Shown here: piece after piece, positions 34,474 to 45,216 of the stretch
Layout of the letters: every line of letters starts with the position of its first letter
How positions within the stretch are numbered: position 1 is the stretch's first letter
From: Cytophagaceae bacterium SCN 52-12
GTDB taxonomy: Bacteria > Bacteroidota > Bacteroidia > Cytophagales > Spirosomataceae
Direction: 5' to 3'
DNA: 47,913 nucleotides
Assembly (NCBI GenBank): GCA_001724175.1
Contig: MEDT01000047.1
Coordinates: forward strand, 1-47,913
Translations under genes and position numbers: made by a program
Notes under the pieces: generated by a model
Told to the model about the DNA's origin: nothing
The model's database searches: none
What the model saw: the letters and a program-made list of their open reading frames with translations, nothing else

Positions 34474-36585
34474 ATGCTGGATGTATCTCACCCATATTTC
34501 GATAATAGCCTGAGCTGGCTGTCTTATACCTACAGGCTCCTGATGGAGGCTAAGGATGAGAATGTGCCGGTAGTGGAGCGCCTGCGCTTTCTGGGCCGCT
34601 TCGCAAAAGAGAGAGATGACTTTGTAAAAGAAAAAATACCCCTGCTCCGCGCGATGACATTTGCAAGCAGGGACACCCTTGAAAAGCTCAACCTCTTCCC
34701 GGAAGTATTGCTCGGTCATATCGGTGAAACGCTGTCGAACCAGCTTGATGAATTCAACAATATATTGACCGGCGATCTGCTTCCCGCCTTAAGGGAAGGC
34801 GGCATCAGGCTGTCTTTTAAAGAACCTTTTGCTACCGCGCACCAGGAATTCCTCAGGAATTACTTCATGCAGGAAATCTTCCGGTATCTCCAGCCTGTAT
34901 TTCTCAGCGGCAGGAAATCGTTCAAGAACGTGCCGCCCGACAACGCTGTTTTTCATCTTGTCATACGGCTTTACAAGGATTTCTCGCAGGAGCCGGCTTC
35001 CGGTGAGCATGATGAATTCCAGTATGCCTGCCTGAATATCCCGGTCAAGAATACAGCCAGGTTTGTCGAGCTCCCGGAACTGAACGGAGTAAAGCAGATC
35101 GCATTTCTCGAAGATATCATCCGTTATAACCTCGACCTGGTTTTTCCCGGCTTCAGGATTCATGACAGCTATTGCATCAGCTCAGAACGACCCTCGCCGC
35201 CGGAACTGGAAGATGAGCTGACCCAGGTGTACGCATCAAGGGTGGCCCGACAGCTCGAAAAACAAGGCTTTGTCGTTCCTCAGAGCGTCTTTTTTGAAAA
35301 AGATATGCCTGAACCGATGAGACAATTCCTTTCCGAGCGCTACGATATCCCGATGGAAGAATGGGTGGAAAAGGGTCATTACCTTAATTACAGCGACCTT
35401 ATCAATTTTCCGCGCGTGAGCCGGAAGCTCGAATATCCCGCGCTGAAGCAGTTCCTGTCGGTCGAGCAGGCCGAAAATATATTTGAATCTCTCCAGGCCG
35501 GTGACCAGCTGCTGCACCTGCCCTATCATTCACACTGGCCTATTCTCAAATTTTTCAACGACGCCGCCGTTGATCCGCATGTGAGGGAGATCCATGTTTC
35601 TCTCTATAAAATAAGCGGGCAGTCATTCCTGGTCAACTCGCTGATAAGCGCCGCGCGCAACGGGAAAAAAGTACTTGCTTTTGTAGAGCTTAATCCGAAG
35701 CTGAGCGACCAGGAAAGTCCCGTTTGGGCGAAAAAAATGAAGGATGCCGGTATCAAGGTAATGTTCAGCACGCCCGGCCTTAAAGTGCACGCCAAAATCG
35801 CGCTGATCAAAAGAAAGGTCAAAAAAGGCTGGGAAAGATATGCCTACCTGGGAACAGGAGGGTTTTACCGCCTCACAGCCAATGAGTCGGTCGACCATAT
35901 CCTGCTGACTACGCATTCCGAAATCTGCAACGAGCTGGAGCTGCTGTTTGCCTACCTGGCTACCGGCCAGGAGGCCAAAAAATTCAAATACCTGCCTTTC
36001 AACACACTCCAGGTCAGCCAGTTCAATATGTACAGGAAGCTGATTGAAATGATCGACCGGGAGATCCAGCACAGCAAGATGGGCAGGAAGGCCGCGATCG
36101 TCGTCAAGATCAACCAGCTGCAGGACAAGCAGATTATCGATAAGCTCTATCATGCTGCGCGGGTCGGCGTTTCGGTGACGCTGGTGGTGACCAACTGCCT
36201 GTGCCTCATCCCCGACCTCCCCACGATCAGCGAAGACATCACTGCCCTGAGAGTAGTGGACAGGTTCCACGAAAACTCGAGGATATTCTATTTCTTTAAT
36301 GACGGGCAGGAGGATATCCTGCTTTCATCGGGCGACTGGACCCACCGGAATTTCCATCGCCGTATCGACGTCGCATTCCCGGTCACCGACCCCAGATTTA
36401 AAAAGATGCTGAAGCAGGTGATCGGCAATTACCTGAACGACAACCAGAAAGCCGTCAGGCTGGATGTCTACCAGAACAATATTTCGGTAGCCGGCCAGAG
36501 CCCGGCCGCCAAAATACGCGCCCAGGAAGCAAACTATCGCCTGGTTGAAAAGCAGGAGCTGAAGCCGGTAGCACATGCAAAATAA
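34474..36585 (+). CDS. Polyphosphate kinase 1-like protein with degenerate active site
   Basis: A 703-aa protein with the full PPK1 layout: N-terminal YFDNSLSWLSYTYRLLMEA, middle domain (EKQGFVVPQSVFFEKDMPEP), and the two C-terminal domains. Aligned by eye to E. coli PPK from memory, the phosphorylated His is kept (PGLKVHAKIALI, about His439, matching His435). Most ATP and Mg residues differ: Arg375 becomes Lys (SLYKIS), Arg405 becomes Lys (ELNPKLSDQE), Tyr468 becomes Ser (TANESVDHILL), Arg564 becomes Thr (VVTNCLCLIPDL) and His592 becomes Asn (FHENSRIFYF). Genuine PPK1 enzymes keep these. It may be a pseudoenzyme or use another donor. It is probably cotranscribed with pyrE (3 bp). Confidence 0.85.
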   Translation: MLDVSHPYFDNSLSWLSYTYRLLMEAKDENVPVVERLRFLGRFAKERDDFVKEKIPLLRAMTFASRDTLEKLNLFPEVLLGHIGETLSNQLDEFNNILTGDLLPALREGGIRLSFKEPFATAHQEFLRNYFMQEIFRYLQPVFLSGRKSFKNVPPDNAVFHLVIRLYKDFSQEPASGEHDEFQYACLNIPVKNTARFVELPELNGVKQIAFLEDIIRYNLDLVFPGFRIHDSYCISSERPSPPELEDELTQVYASRVARQLEKQGFVVPQSVFFEKDMPEPMRQFLSERYDIPMEEWVEKGHYLNYSDLINFPRVSRKLEYPALKQFLSVEQAENIFESLQAGDQLLHLPYHSHWPILKFFNDAAVDPHVREIHVSLYKISGQSFLVNSLISAARNGKKVLAFVELNPKLSDQESPVWAKKMKDAGIKVMFSTPGLKVHAKIALIKRKVKKGWERYAYLGTGGFYRLTANESVDHILLTTHSEICNELELLFAYLATGQEAKKFKYLPFNTLQVSQFNMYRKLIEMIDREIQHSKMGRKAAIVVKINQLQDKQIIDKLYHAARVGVSVTLVVTNCLCLIPDLPTISEDITALRVVDRFHENSRIFYFFNDGQEDILLSSGDWTHRNFHRRIDVAFPVTDPRFKKMLKQVIGNYLNDNQKAVRLDVYQNNISVAGQSPAAKIRAQEANYRLVEKQELKPVAHAK

Positions 36586-36631
36586 ACCGGCTTACCGCAT
36601 GTAATCCGAAAATCGCAAAGCAGGATCGCCT

Positions 36632-37225
36632 ATGGGGACATCTGCAAGAAAGGAAAGGCATCGCCGGCAGGTTCGCGACAGCATCCTGAAAACTGCCTGT
36701 GCCATTGCCAGGAGCGAAGGCTGGCAGGCCGTTACGGTCCGCAGGATCGCCGACCTGATCGAATATACCCCGCCTGTTCTTTACGAGTATTTTGAAAACA
36801 AGGAAAAGCTCCTCGACACCATCCGTTCCGAAGGATTCGAACAGCTGAAAAACAGGTTCTGCGACATCCGGGAGCTCTACCGGAACCCGGAAAAACAGCT
36901 GAGCGAAGTAGCTTCGGCCATCTGGAATTTCGCCCGGGAGCACCCTGAGATCTTCCAGGTGATGTTCAGCATAGGAGAAGCATCTTCCCCTTCAAAAGCC
37001 CTCTATCAGCATGAGCTGGATCCGCAGGATAACCCTGTCTGGGAAATGATCGCCGGCTTTAAGCCGAGATTTGCAGAGTCGGTCAACAAAACCTACCGGG
37101 AATGGCTGGTAGTGACCTACGGGTTTATTATGATTAAAATGACCGTTGCTCCCGGTGAGAGCAACGGTTTCGATGAAAGTCTCTATATGGAGAATGTAAG
37201 GCGCTACCTTCGCAGCATACTGTAA
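36632..37225 (+). CDS. TetR-family transcriptional regulator
   Basis: A 197-aa repressor-type protein. The N-terminal helix-turn-helix is clear: SEGWQAVTVRRIADLIEYTP, then PVLYEYFENKEKLLDTI (residues about 28-68). The C-terminal part (REHPEIFQVMFSIGEASS) is the ligand/dimer domain; its effector is unknown. It stands 46 bp after the PPK-like gene and ends 1 bp before the stop of the convergent gdhA gene. A perfect 10-bp inverted repeat lies inside its 3' end (37142-37168). Confidence 0.9.
   Translation: MGTSARKERHRRQVRDSILKTACAIARSEGWQAVTVRRIADLIEYTPPVLYEYFENKEKLLDTIRSEGFEQLKNRFCDIRELYRNPEKQLSEVASAIWNFAREHPEIFQVMFSIGEASSPSKALYQHELDPQDNPVWEMIAGFKPRFAESVNKTYREWLVVTYGFIMIKMTVAPGESNGFDESLYMENVRRYLRSIL
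37142..37168. repeat. Intragenic perfect inverted repeat
   Basis: ACCGTTGCTC and GAGCAACGGT are perfect 10-bp arms around a 7-nt loop, near the 3' end of the TetR gene and about 60 bp before the abutting gdhA stop. No T-run follows, so a classic terminator is unlikely, but mRNA 3'-end stabilisation is possible. Confidence 0.6.
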
Positions 37226-37226
37226 G

Positions 37227-39226
<2,000 letters not shown>

Positions 39227-42193
39227 ATGAACCGATTTGATCGTTACAACAATCTCACAGGCTGGGTAATCTTCGGAATTGCGCTGATTACTTATTTGTT
39301 TACCGTCGAGAGGACAGCCAGCTTTTGGGATTGCGGCGAATTTATAGCCTGCGCATTTAAGCTTCAGGTACCGCACCCGCCGGGAGCGCCGTTCTTTCTT
39401 CTGCTGGGGCGGCTTTTCTCAATGTTTTCTTTCGGAGATGTTGAAAGAGCGGCATTCTGGGTAAATATATTATCTGTCGTAAGCAGCGCATTTACCATAC
39501 TGTTCCTTTTCTGGACCATTACGATGCTCGCCCGCAAAATAATCGGCAAGCCTGACAGCGAGCTCTCCGCATCCGAAACTTATCTTATCCTGGGAGCAGG
39601 AGCAGTCGGCGCGCTTTCCTACACCTGGTCCGATTCGTTCTGGTTCTCGGCTGTCGAGGCCGAAGTATACGGCCTCTCGTCTTTTTTTACAGCGATCGTC
39701 ATCTGGGCTGCCTTTAAATGGGAGCGGATCGACGACCGCGCCGCTGCCAACAGGTGGCTTCTGTTTATCGCCTACCTGGTGGGACTGTCGATCGGAGTCC
39801 ACCTGCTTAACCTGGTAGCGATACCTGCGCTGGCTTTGATCTTTTATTTTAAAAGGTACCAAAAACACTCTTTCTGGGGGATCGCCTCCGCTTTCCTGGC
39901 CGGCCTTGTCGTGCTTGCCGTTATCAACTCGGGGATCATCCCGGGGCTTCCCTCGCTTGCCGGACAGTTCGAAATTTTCTTTGTGAACACCTTCGGACTT
40001 CCCTACGCTTCGGGCATCGCCATTTTCGTGGTACTCTTCCTCGGTTTGCTGGTCTATGGGATCCGCTACAGCGAAAAGCAAAGCAAGGAAGCGCTCAATG
40101 TCGGGCTGCTGTCTTTTGTTTTCGTACTGGTGGGCTACATGTCCTATATACTGGTACTGGTACGGGCCGAGTTCAATCCCCCGATCAACGAAAACAATCC
40201 CAACGACGTACTGAGCTTTGTTTCCTACCTTAAGCGTGAGCAATACGGCAGCAGGCCGCTGCTTTTCGGCCCTACTTTCGTAGACAGGCCTGTTTCCCAG
40301 AAGAGGGGCGCACCGATGTATATCAAGGAAAACGGGAAATACAAAATCTACGATTACCGGCCGGAATACGAATATCCCTCGGGATCGAGCATCCTGCTCC
40401 CGCGGATGTATTCGACCCAGCAACGCCATGTGCAGCTCTACCAGCAGATGCAGAACCTGAGTGAAGGACAGCGCCCGAACCTGGCCAATAACATCAGCTT
40501 TATGCTTTCCTACCAGATCGGGCATATGTACTGGCGGTATTTTCTGTGGAATTTTGTCGGGCGTGAAAGCGACGAAGAAGGCGCCGGTACCCTTTTACCC
40601 TGGGATGCCGCCAAGGAATACCCGTCGACCATTGCCCACAACAAAGCCCATGATAATTTCTTCATGCTGCCCTTTATCCTGGGTCTGCTGGGAATCGTAT
40701 TCCATTATTTCCGGAGGAAAAATGACCTCCTTATCCTGGGGCTGCTTTTCGTTCTGACAGGTGTGGCGCTCGTTATCTACCTCAACTCCCCGCCGGAAGA
40801 GCCCCGGGAAAGGGATTATATATACGTCGGGTCGTTCTACATCTTTACCATGTGGATAGGCCTGGGTGTGATGTTCATAGCCGACGGGATCCGCAAAATA
40901 CTGACCAACGGCACCACCCGCGCCCTGGCGGCAACAGCTATCGGGCTGGTGGTACCGGTCATCATGGTCGCCAAAGGCTGGGACAACCACGACAGGAGCC
41001 ACCGTTACCATTCGGTCGATTTCGCCAAAAATATGCTGAATACCTGCGCACCGAATGCGATCCTGTTTACCGGCGGCGATAATGATACTTTCCCGCTGTG
41101 GTACGTGCAGGAAGTGGAAGGATTCAGGACCGATGTAAGGGTCTGTAACCTCAGTCTTCTCGGAACCGACTGGTATATCGAACAGATGAAGCGTAAGACC
41201 TACGAGTCCGAGGCGCTGCCCATCTCCCTCGACAGGAAAAACTACATGTACGGCCGCAACGACGTAGTACCTTTCTACGAGGTGCCCAATGTCAAATCGG
41301 GAATTAACCTGAAAGAATACATCAGCCTTGTCAAGCAGGAAAACCGCGCGATACAGGTACCGCTTACTTCCGGGGACATGACTTCTATCCTTCCTTCTTC
41401 GGTGTTGTTCCTGCCGGTAGACGTCGAGCGCGTTAAAAGTAAGAACATCGTCAGAGAGGACCTGCTGCCGTTGCTGAGAGACTCTCTCAGCTGGTCGATC
41501 GGGAGCCGCGATCTTTACAAATCGGACCTGATCATGCTCGACATCATCGCCAGCAATGACTGGGAAAGGCCCATCTATTTCTCTTCTACACTGGGCAACA
41601 GCAGCTACCTCAACCTGAAAGAGTACATGCAGCTGGAAGGATATGCCTACCGCCTGCTGCCGGTCAAAGTAGACGGAGCCTCAGACGGCTATGTCAACGA
41701 GGATATCATGTACGACCGCATGATGAACCATATGGCCTGGAGAGAGCTGGATAATCCCAAAACCTATTACGACAATACCTACCTGGGATCTCCCGTTTTA
41801 TCGGCAAGGATCTCGTTCCTCCGTCTCATCAACCAGCTTCTTACCGACGGCAAAAAAGAGGAAGCCCGGGCGGCCCTGAAGCGGTCGCTTGAAACCATGC
41901 CCGACAAGAGCATCCCCTATGACCAGATCTCGGTCAATTTCATAGGGCCGGCCCTGGAGCTGGGAGAAGACAAAATTGCCGCCGATATTGCGGAAACCAT
42001 GTCAAAACGGGCGGATGAAAATCTTACGTTCGCCAAGGAAACAGGGAATTACGGAGGGCGGAACAGCAACCTCAATCTTTACATCCTCCAGTCGATCATG
42101 ACTTCCTACCAGGAAGAGGACAAAGCGGAAGAAGCGAAGAAATATGAGCAGCTGCTCCAGAAACATTATGGGATGGCACAATTCCCCCGCTAG
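39227..42193 (+). CDS. DUF2723 membrane protein, glycosyltransferase-like
   Basis: A 988-aa protein of the DUF2723 family, related to GT-C-fold O-mannosyltransferases. The N-terminal half has about ten or more membrane helices; ERTASFWDCGEFIACAFKLQ followed by PHPPGAPFFLLLGR is the family hallmark, with the acidic Asp/Glu pair expected in a lipid-sugar binding loop. From about residue 600 the protein is soluble, with DNDTFPLWYVQEVEGFRTDV and NDWERPIYFSS. The C-terminal ~150 residues are helical and may be TPR-like. Its place in lipid-linked or protein glycosylation is inferred. It is a single-gene unit with its own promoter and terminator. Confidence 0.88.
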   Translation: MNRFDRYNNLTGWVIFGIALITYLFTVERTASFWDCGEFIACAFKLQVPHPPGAPFFLLLGRLFSMFSFGDVERAAFWVNILSVVSSAFTILFLFWTITMLARKIIGKPDSELSASETYLILGAGAVGALSYTWSDSFWFSAVEAEVYGLSSFFTAIVIWAAFKWERIDDRAAANRWLLFIAYLVGLSIGVHLLNLVAIPALALIFYFKRYQKHSFWGIASAFLAGLVVLAVINSGIIPGLPSLAGQFEIFFVNTFGLPYASGIAIFVVLFLGLLVYGIRYSEKQSKEALNVGLLSFVFVLVGYMSYILVLVRAEFNPPINENNPNDVLSFVSYLKREQYGSRPLLFGPTFVDRPVSQKRGAPMYIKENGKYKIYDYRPEYEYPSGSSILLPRMYSTQQRHVQLYQQMQNLSEGQRPNLANNISFMLSYQIGHMYWRYFLWNFVGRESDEEGAGTLLPWDAAKEYPSTIAHNKAHDNFFMLPFILGLLGIVFHYFRRKNDLLILGLLFVLTGVALVIYLNSPPEEPRERDYIYVGSFYIFTMWIGLGVMFIADGIRKILTNGTTRALAATAIGLVVPVIMVAKGWDNHDRSHRYHSVDFAKNMLNTCAPNAILFTGGDNDTFPLWYVQEVEGFRTDVRVCNLSLLGTDWYIEQMKRKTYESEALPISLDRKNYMYGRNDVVPFYEVPNVKSGINLKEYISLVKQENRAIQVPLTSGDMTSILPSSVLFLPVDVERVKSKNIVREDLLPLLRDSLSWSIGSRDLYKSDLIMLDIIASNDWERPIYFSSTLGNSSYLNLKEYMQLEGYAYRLLPVKVDGASDGYVNEDIMYDRMMNHMAWRELDNPKTYYDNTYLGSPVLSARISFLRLINQLLTDGKKEEARAALKRSLETMPDKSIPYDQISVNFIGPALELGEDKIAADIAETMSKRADENLTFAKETGNYGGRNSNLNLYILQSIMTSYQEEDKAEEAKKYEQLLQKHYGMAQFPR

Positions 42194-42215
42194 CCAGACA
42201 ATCGTATCCAGCCCC

Positions 42216-42247
42216 AAACCCCGGCCATTTACTACTGGCCGGGGTTT
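42216..42247. terminator. Bidirectional terminator overlapping a gene end
   Basis: AAACCCCGGCCA (42216-42227) and TGGCCGGGGTTT (42236-42247) pair perfectly over 12 bp around an 8-nt loop. It ends the DUF2723 gene (plus) and covers the last codons and stop (42232-42234) of the minus-strand HsdR_N gene. Confidence 0.88.
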
Positions 42248-42690
42248 GCGCTGTAAAAGGGCAGATCGTCCAGGAAATCGATCTTCCCTTCCTCCCTCGC
42301 GCAAAAGCAGAAATGCTCCATCCCGTTGGTAACGACCAGGTACCTGGGCTTCAGGCTGAAGTTATATCGCGCAATCTGATCGAAAACGCTATTCCTGATC
42401 TTCACGCCCGGCGCTTTGCATTCCACCAGCAGGAAAGGGATCCCGTCTGCGCCCAGCACCATGATATCGGACCGTTTCTTTAAAGTATTGTAGTAAACGC
42501 CCGTCTCGACCGCAAACAGGGAACGGGGATAGCGGTAATGACCGATCAGGAGATGGATAAAATGCTGCCGTACCCACTCCTCCGGGGAAAGAAAGACAAA
42601 CTTTCTCCTGATGATATCAAACACATAAGGTTTTCCGTCAACTTCTTTAACTTTACAAGAGAACGACGGAAGGTTGAGACGAGGCAGCAT
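42232..42690 (-). CDS. Stand-alone HsdR N-terminal (PD-D/ExK) nuclease-domain protein
   Basis: A 152-aa protein equal to the N-terminal nuclease domain of type I restriction R subunits (HSDR_N_2), without helicase or specificity subunits. I start at the ATG at 42690 (MLPRLNLPSFSCKVKEVDGK). The catalytic pattern is complete: RSDIMVLGADGIPFLLVECK with Asp, then Glu-x-Lys. FSLKPRYLVVTNGMEHFCF follows. Such lone domains are widespread in Bacteroidota, often near DNA replication genes, so it is not evidence for a restriction system. It is divergent from AMP nucleosidase (62 bp). Confidence 0.87.
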   Translation of the reverse strand: MLPRLNLPSFSCKVKEVDGKPYVFDIIRRKFVFLSPEEWVRQHFIHLLIGHYRYPRSLFAVETGVYYNTLKKRSDIMVLGADGIPFLLVECKAPGVKIRNSVFDQIARYNFSLKPRYLVVTNGMEHFCFCAREEGKIDFLDDLPFYSANPGQ

Positions 42691-42722
42691 AGCCGTAAAA
42701 TTGAGGTATTGAGGCCATATTT

Positions 42723-42730
42723 CAAAGCTA
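42723..42730 (-). promoter_or_regulatory. -7 element for HsdR_N gene
   Basis: On the minus strand TAGCTTTG fits TAnnTTTG exactly, 33 bp before the ATG at 42690. No -33 TTG is seen at the normal spacing. Confidence 0.35.
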
Positions 42731-42752
42731 AATGCTAACACCTTTTACATAC

Positions 42753-43523
42753 ATGAGGACCAAGAAGGACATCGTTGAAAACTGGCTGCCCAGGTACACC
42801 GGCACTCCGCTCAGCGGGTTCGGAGAATATATTCTCCTTACAAACTTCATTAACTACGTCTCATTATTTTCCGAAAAATTCGGTGTGGAAATCAGGGGGC
42901 TCGGCCGTGCCATGCAGACTGCCACCGCAAATAACATAACCATTATCAATTTCGGGATGGGAAGCCCGATGGCCGCCACCATCATGGACCTTCTTTCGTC
43001 CATAGCTCCGAAAGCAGTCCTGTTTCTGGGAAAATGCGGCGGGCTGAAAAAGACGCAGATCGGCGACCTCATCCTTCCTATCGCCGCCATAAGGGGTGAG
43101 GGCACAAGCGACGACTACATGCCCCCGGAAATCCCCGCCCTCCCCTCCTTCCGCCTCCAGAGGGCGGTTTCCTCCACCATCATCAGGCACGAGCTGGACT
43201 ATTGGACCGGCACCTGCTATACCACCAACAGGAGGATATGGGAGCATGACGAAGCATTCAGGAATTACCTCCGGGAAATACGCGCTTTGGCAATAGACAT
43301 GGAAACGGCGACCATTTTCATCGCCGGCTTTGCCAATGCGATCCCGCATGGCGCCCTCCTGCTCGTTTCAGACAATCCTTTGGTTCCTGAAGGAGTTAAA
43401 ACCGAAGAAAGCGACGAGAGGGTGACCCGGCTTTACGTCAACCGGCATCTCCAGATCGGCATCGACGCGCTGACCGAGCTTGCCGTTTCGGGAGAATCGG
43501 TCAAGCATCTCAGGTTTGAGTAG
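42753..43523 (+). CDS. amn: AMP nucleosidase (short form)
   Basis: A 256-aa phosphorylase-fold enzyme that splits AMP to adenine and ribose 5-phosphate. The ATG at 42753 (MRTKKDIVENWLPRYTGTPL) gives the standard Bacteroidota start; an ATG at 42732 would add seven residues. Nucleoside-phosphorylase motifs are present: IINFGMGSPMAATIMDLL, VLFLGKCGGLKKTQIGDLIL, and IDMETATIFIAGFAN with the catalytic acidic residues. It lacks the N-terminal regulatory domain of the E. coli enzyme, as is usual in this phylum. No terminator hairpin with a T-run follows, only a REP-like element (43533-43582). Confidence 0.9.
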   Translation: MRTKKDIVENWLPRYTGTPLSGFGEYILLTNFINYVSLFSEKFGVEIRGLGRAMQTATANNITIINFGMGSPMAATIMDLLSSIAPKAVLFLGKCGGLKKTQIGDLILPIAAIRGEGTSDDYMPPEIPALPSFRLQRAVSSTIIRHELDYWTGTCYTTNRRIWEHDEAFRNYLREIRALAIDMETATIFIAGFANAIPHGALLLVSDNPLVPEGVKTEESDERVTRLYVNRHLQIGIDALTELAVSGESVKHLRFE

Positions 43524-43532
43524 ATATAAGAG

Positions 43533-43582
43533 CTGTCACAATAACACCACTTCTTGGCTAGCCAAGTCCGAAGGACTGACAG
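43533..43582 (+). repeat. Clover-like hairpin element
   Basis: Outer arms CTGTCA (43533-43538) and TGACAG (43577-43582) enclose a perfect 14-bp palindrome CTTGGCTAGCCAAG (43553-43566) and the hairpin AGTCC-GAA-GGACT (43565-43577), whose GACAGG tail matches the hairpin family seen elsewhere in this window. It lies between two convergent genes. Confidence 0.7.
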
Positions 43583-43584
43583 GA

Positions 43585-45138
43585 TCACAGATCTTTCAGC
43601 AATTCCGCTATGTTCCTGTAAATGACCGGCGCTGTTTCGGGCCCCAGGGAATTGACCTCGCCATACGGACCCTTATCCCGGCCGTAGGTATAAGGAGCTC
43701 GTGTATCCCACTGACTTTTCGGTATGATATAGCCGACCTCGTCGTTGGACAGGCCTACAAAGAACTTATACCGGTGCCTCATCAGCTCTCTTATGGAAGG
43801 TATCTCGACAGGCTGTAGCCCGAAGTCGCCGCCGTCGGGAGCTTCCACCCCTCCGTTCAGGATCTCAGGGTACAGCTCGCCCGGTACATGCACAAATGCT
43901 GCAGGCCCCAGCGACCAGACAGCCACCTCGGAGCGCAGGTGCTTACGCTTTACATACCCTCTTCTGAAAATCCCGAGAAAACCTGCCAGCCTGAAAAGTT
44001 TGTTCTCGACCTTCAGGGCGATAGTCCTTGCGCGCACTCCGATCGAGGCCGAATCCACGGTCTCAACTGCATCCGAGCGGAGCGCCTTTAAGGAAATCAG
44101 CGCCAGCGCCATTCCCTGAGCCTCGGCCTTCCCGAAAGTGGCGCCGGTCAATACCTGCTGTGTAAGGGGATGATAAATGGTATCCGGCGGACGCGTTGTC
44201 ATCAGCCCGCCTACAGCGCCGTTTGCAAACAACGCGACGCCTCCCGTACCCTCTTCGATCAGGCTGTCTCCCTTGTAAACGCCTTCTTCGAGATATTTAC
44301 GGTAGTAATGCGGGAAGTCGGAAGTAAGCATTACGTTGCCCGACCAGAGCGTTTCAGGGTGGTTGCCCCAATTCAGAAGCGTGCCGATTGTCTTCCCTGT
44401 TTCCAGGTCGACCGCCTGCATGAGGCGTATGCCGGCATCCAGCACCTGCGGCGGCCTCGAGTCGCCCACCAGCGGAATGGCGGCGGAAAGATTCTCTGCA
44501 AACTTCAGCCTGGCGGGGCGCGCCGACTGGTAAGCTTCCTCTACCGCAGCTACGATCTGGCTTGTCACCGTCTCCAGGTACCGGTCGTCCGTTCCGCGCT
44601 TCAAAGGACCTGAGCCCCACATTCCCATCAGATCGGGAGAAGAATGGACATGCGTGCTGGCGATGATGACATAATCCAGCCCCAGGGAGGCTTTAATTCT
44701 TTTCCGGGCCGTTACCACGTCGTCGTGGCCGAAGCCCATCATATCTATTACGCAGAATGCCAGCTTGTGCCTTCCGTCGTCTACTACCATGGCCCGCGCC
44801 CACAACGGGTCGTTCACCCCATTGGCCGGCCTTCCCTGGTGAAACCCCGCCATCCAGACGGCATCAAACTTACCGTTTCCGTTCAGGTCGTTAAAAGAAT
44901 CTCCGTCTTTCCGGTTGTACTTCGCATCTCCGTTGGCATCATTCCAGGTATCGAACCCTGCCGGCGTAATGTCTTTCTTCGAAAAACCGATCCGGACGGA
45001 ACCGGGCTTACCGGCTTTGATGCTAAGATCGATCTCATATCCGGGATGCCGGTCTTTCAGCTGGCTATATGCATACAGAAGACCAACGAGGAAAATAACG
45101 ACTAAGCCGATACCGGTTCTGATCAGTATTTTTTTCAC
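43585..45138 (-). CDS. Neutral ceramidase-like protein with inserted calcium-loop segment
   Basis: A 517-aa protein of the neutral/alkaline non-lysosomal ceramidase family. A GTG start at 45138 is used: no in-frame ATG precedes it and an N-terminal membrane anchor follows at once (KKILIRTGIGLVVIFLVGLL). Zn-binding features: HVH in IIASTHVHSSPDLMGMWG (His163, His165) and NWGNHPETLWSG. After FSKKDITP comes an unusual insert with two EF-hand-like loops, DANGDAKYNRKDGD (67-80) and DLNGNGKFD (84-92). The family cleaves the amide bond of ceramides; here the substrate is unproven. The C-terminal domain of longer members is not obvious. Confidence 0.85.
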   Translation of the reverse strand: MKKILIRTGIGLVVIFLVGLLYAYSQLKDRHPGYEIDLSIKAGKPGSVRIGFSKKDITPAGFDTWNDANGDAKYNRKDGDSFNDLNGNGKFDAVWMAGFHQGRPANGVNDPLWARAMVVDDGRHKLAFCVIDMMGFGHDDVVTARKRIKASLGLDYVIIASTHVHSSPDLMGMWGSGPLKRGTDDRYLETVTSQIVAAVEEAYQSARPARLKFAENLSAAIPLVGDSRPPQVLDAGIRLMQAVDLETGKTIGTLLNWGNHPETLWSGNVMLTSDFPHYYRKYLEEGVYKGDSLIEEGTGGVALFANGAVGGLMTTRPPDTIYHPLTQQVLTGATFGKAEAQGMALALISLKALRSDAVETVDSASIGVRARTIALKVENKLFRLAGFLGIFRRGYVKRKHLRSEVAVWSLGPAAFVHVPGELYPEILNGGVEAPDGGDFGLQPVEIPSIRELMRHRYKFFVGLSNDEVGYIIPKSQWDTRAPYTYGRDKGPYGEVNSLGPETAPVIYRNIAELLKDL

Positions 45139-45173
45139 AAGAATCGAATTTACATGTCCCGAGCGTACGCATC

Positions 45174-45188
45174 GTACCCACAGGGTAC
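45174..45188 (+). repeat. Hairpin, variant of the GACA family
   Basis: GTACCC-ACA-GGGTAC is a perfect 6-bp stem with a 3-nt loop, followed by ACTAC rather than GACA. It sits in the 78-bp gap between the ceramidase-like gene and the amidohydrolase. Confidence 0.55.
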
Positions 45189-45216
45189 ACTACTGCGCGC
45201 CGGTCTTACAGTACCC

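Noticed and set aside
42232-42690. Type I restriction system
   Set aside because: Only the HsdR N-terminal domain is present. No helicase part, HsdM or HsdS occurs nearby, and such lone domains are common in Bacteroidota.
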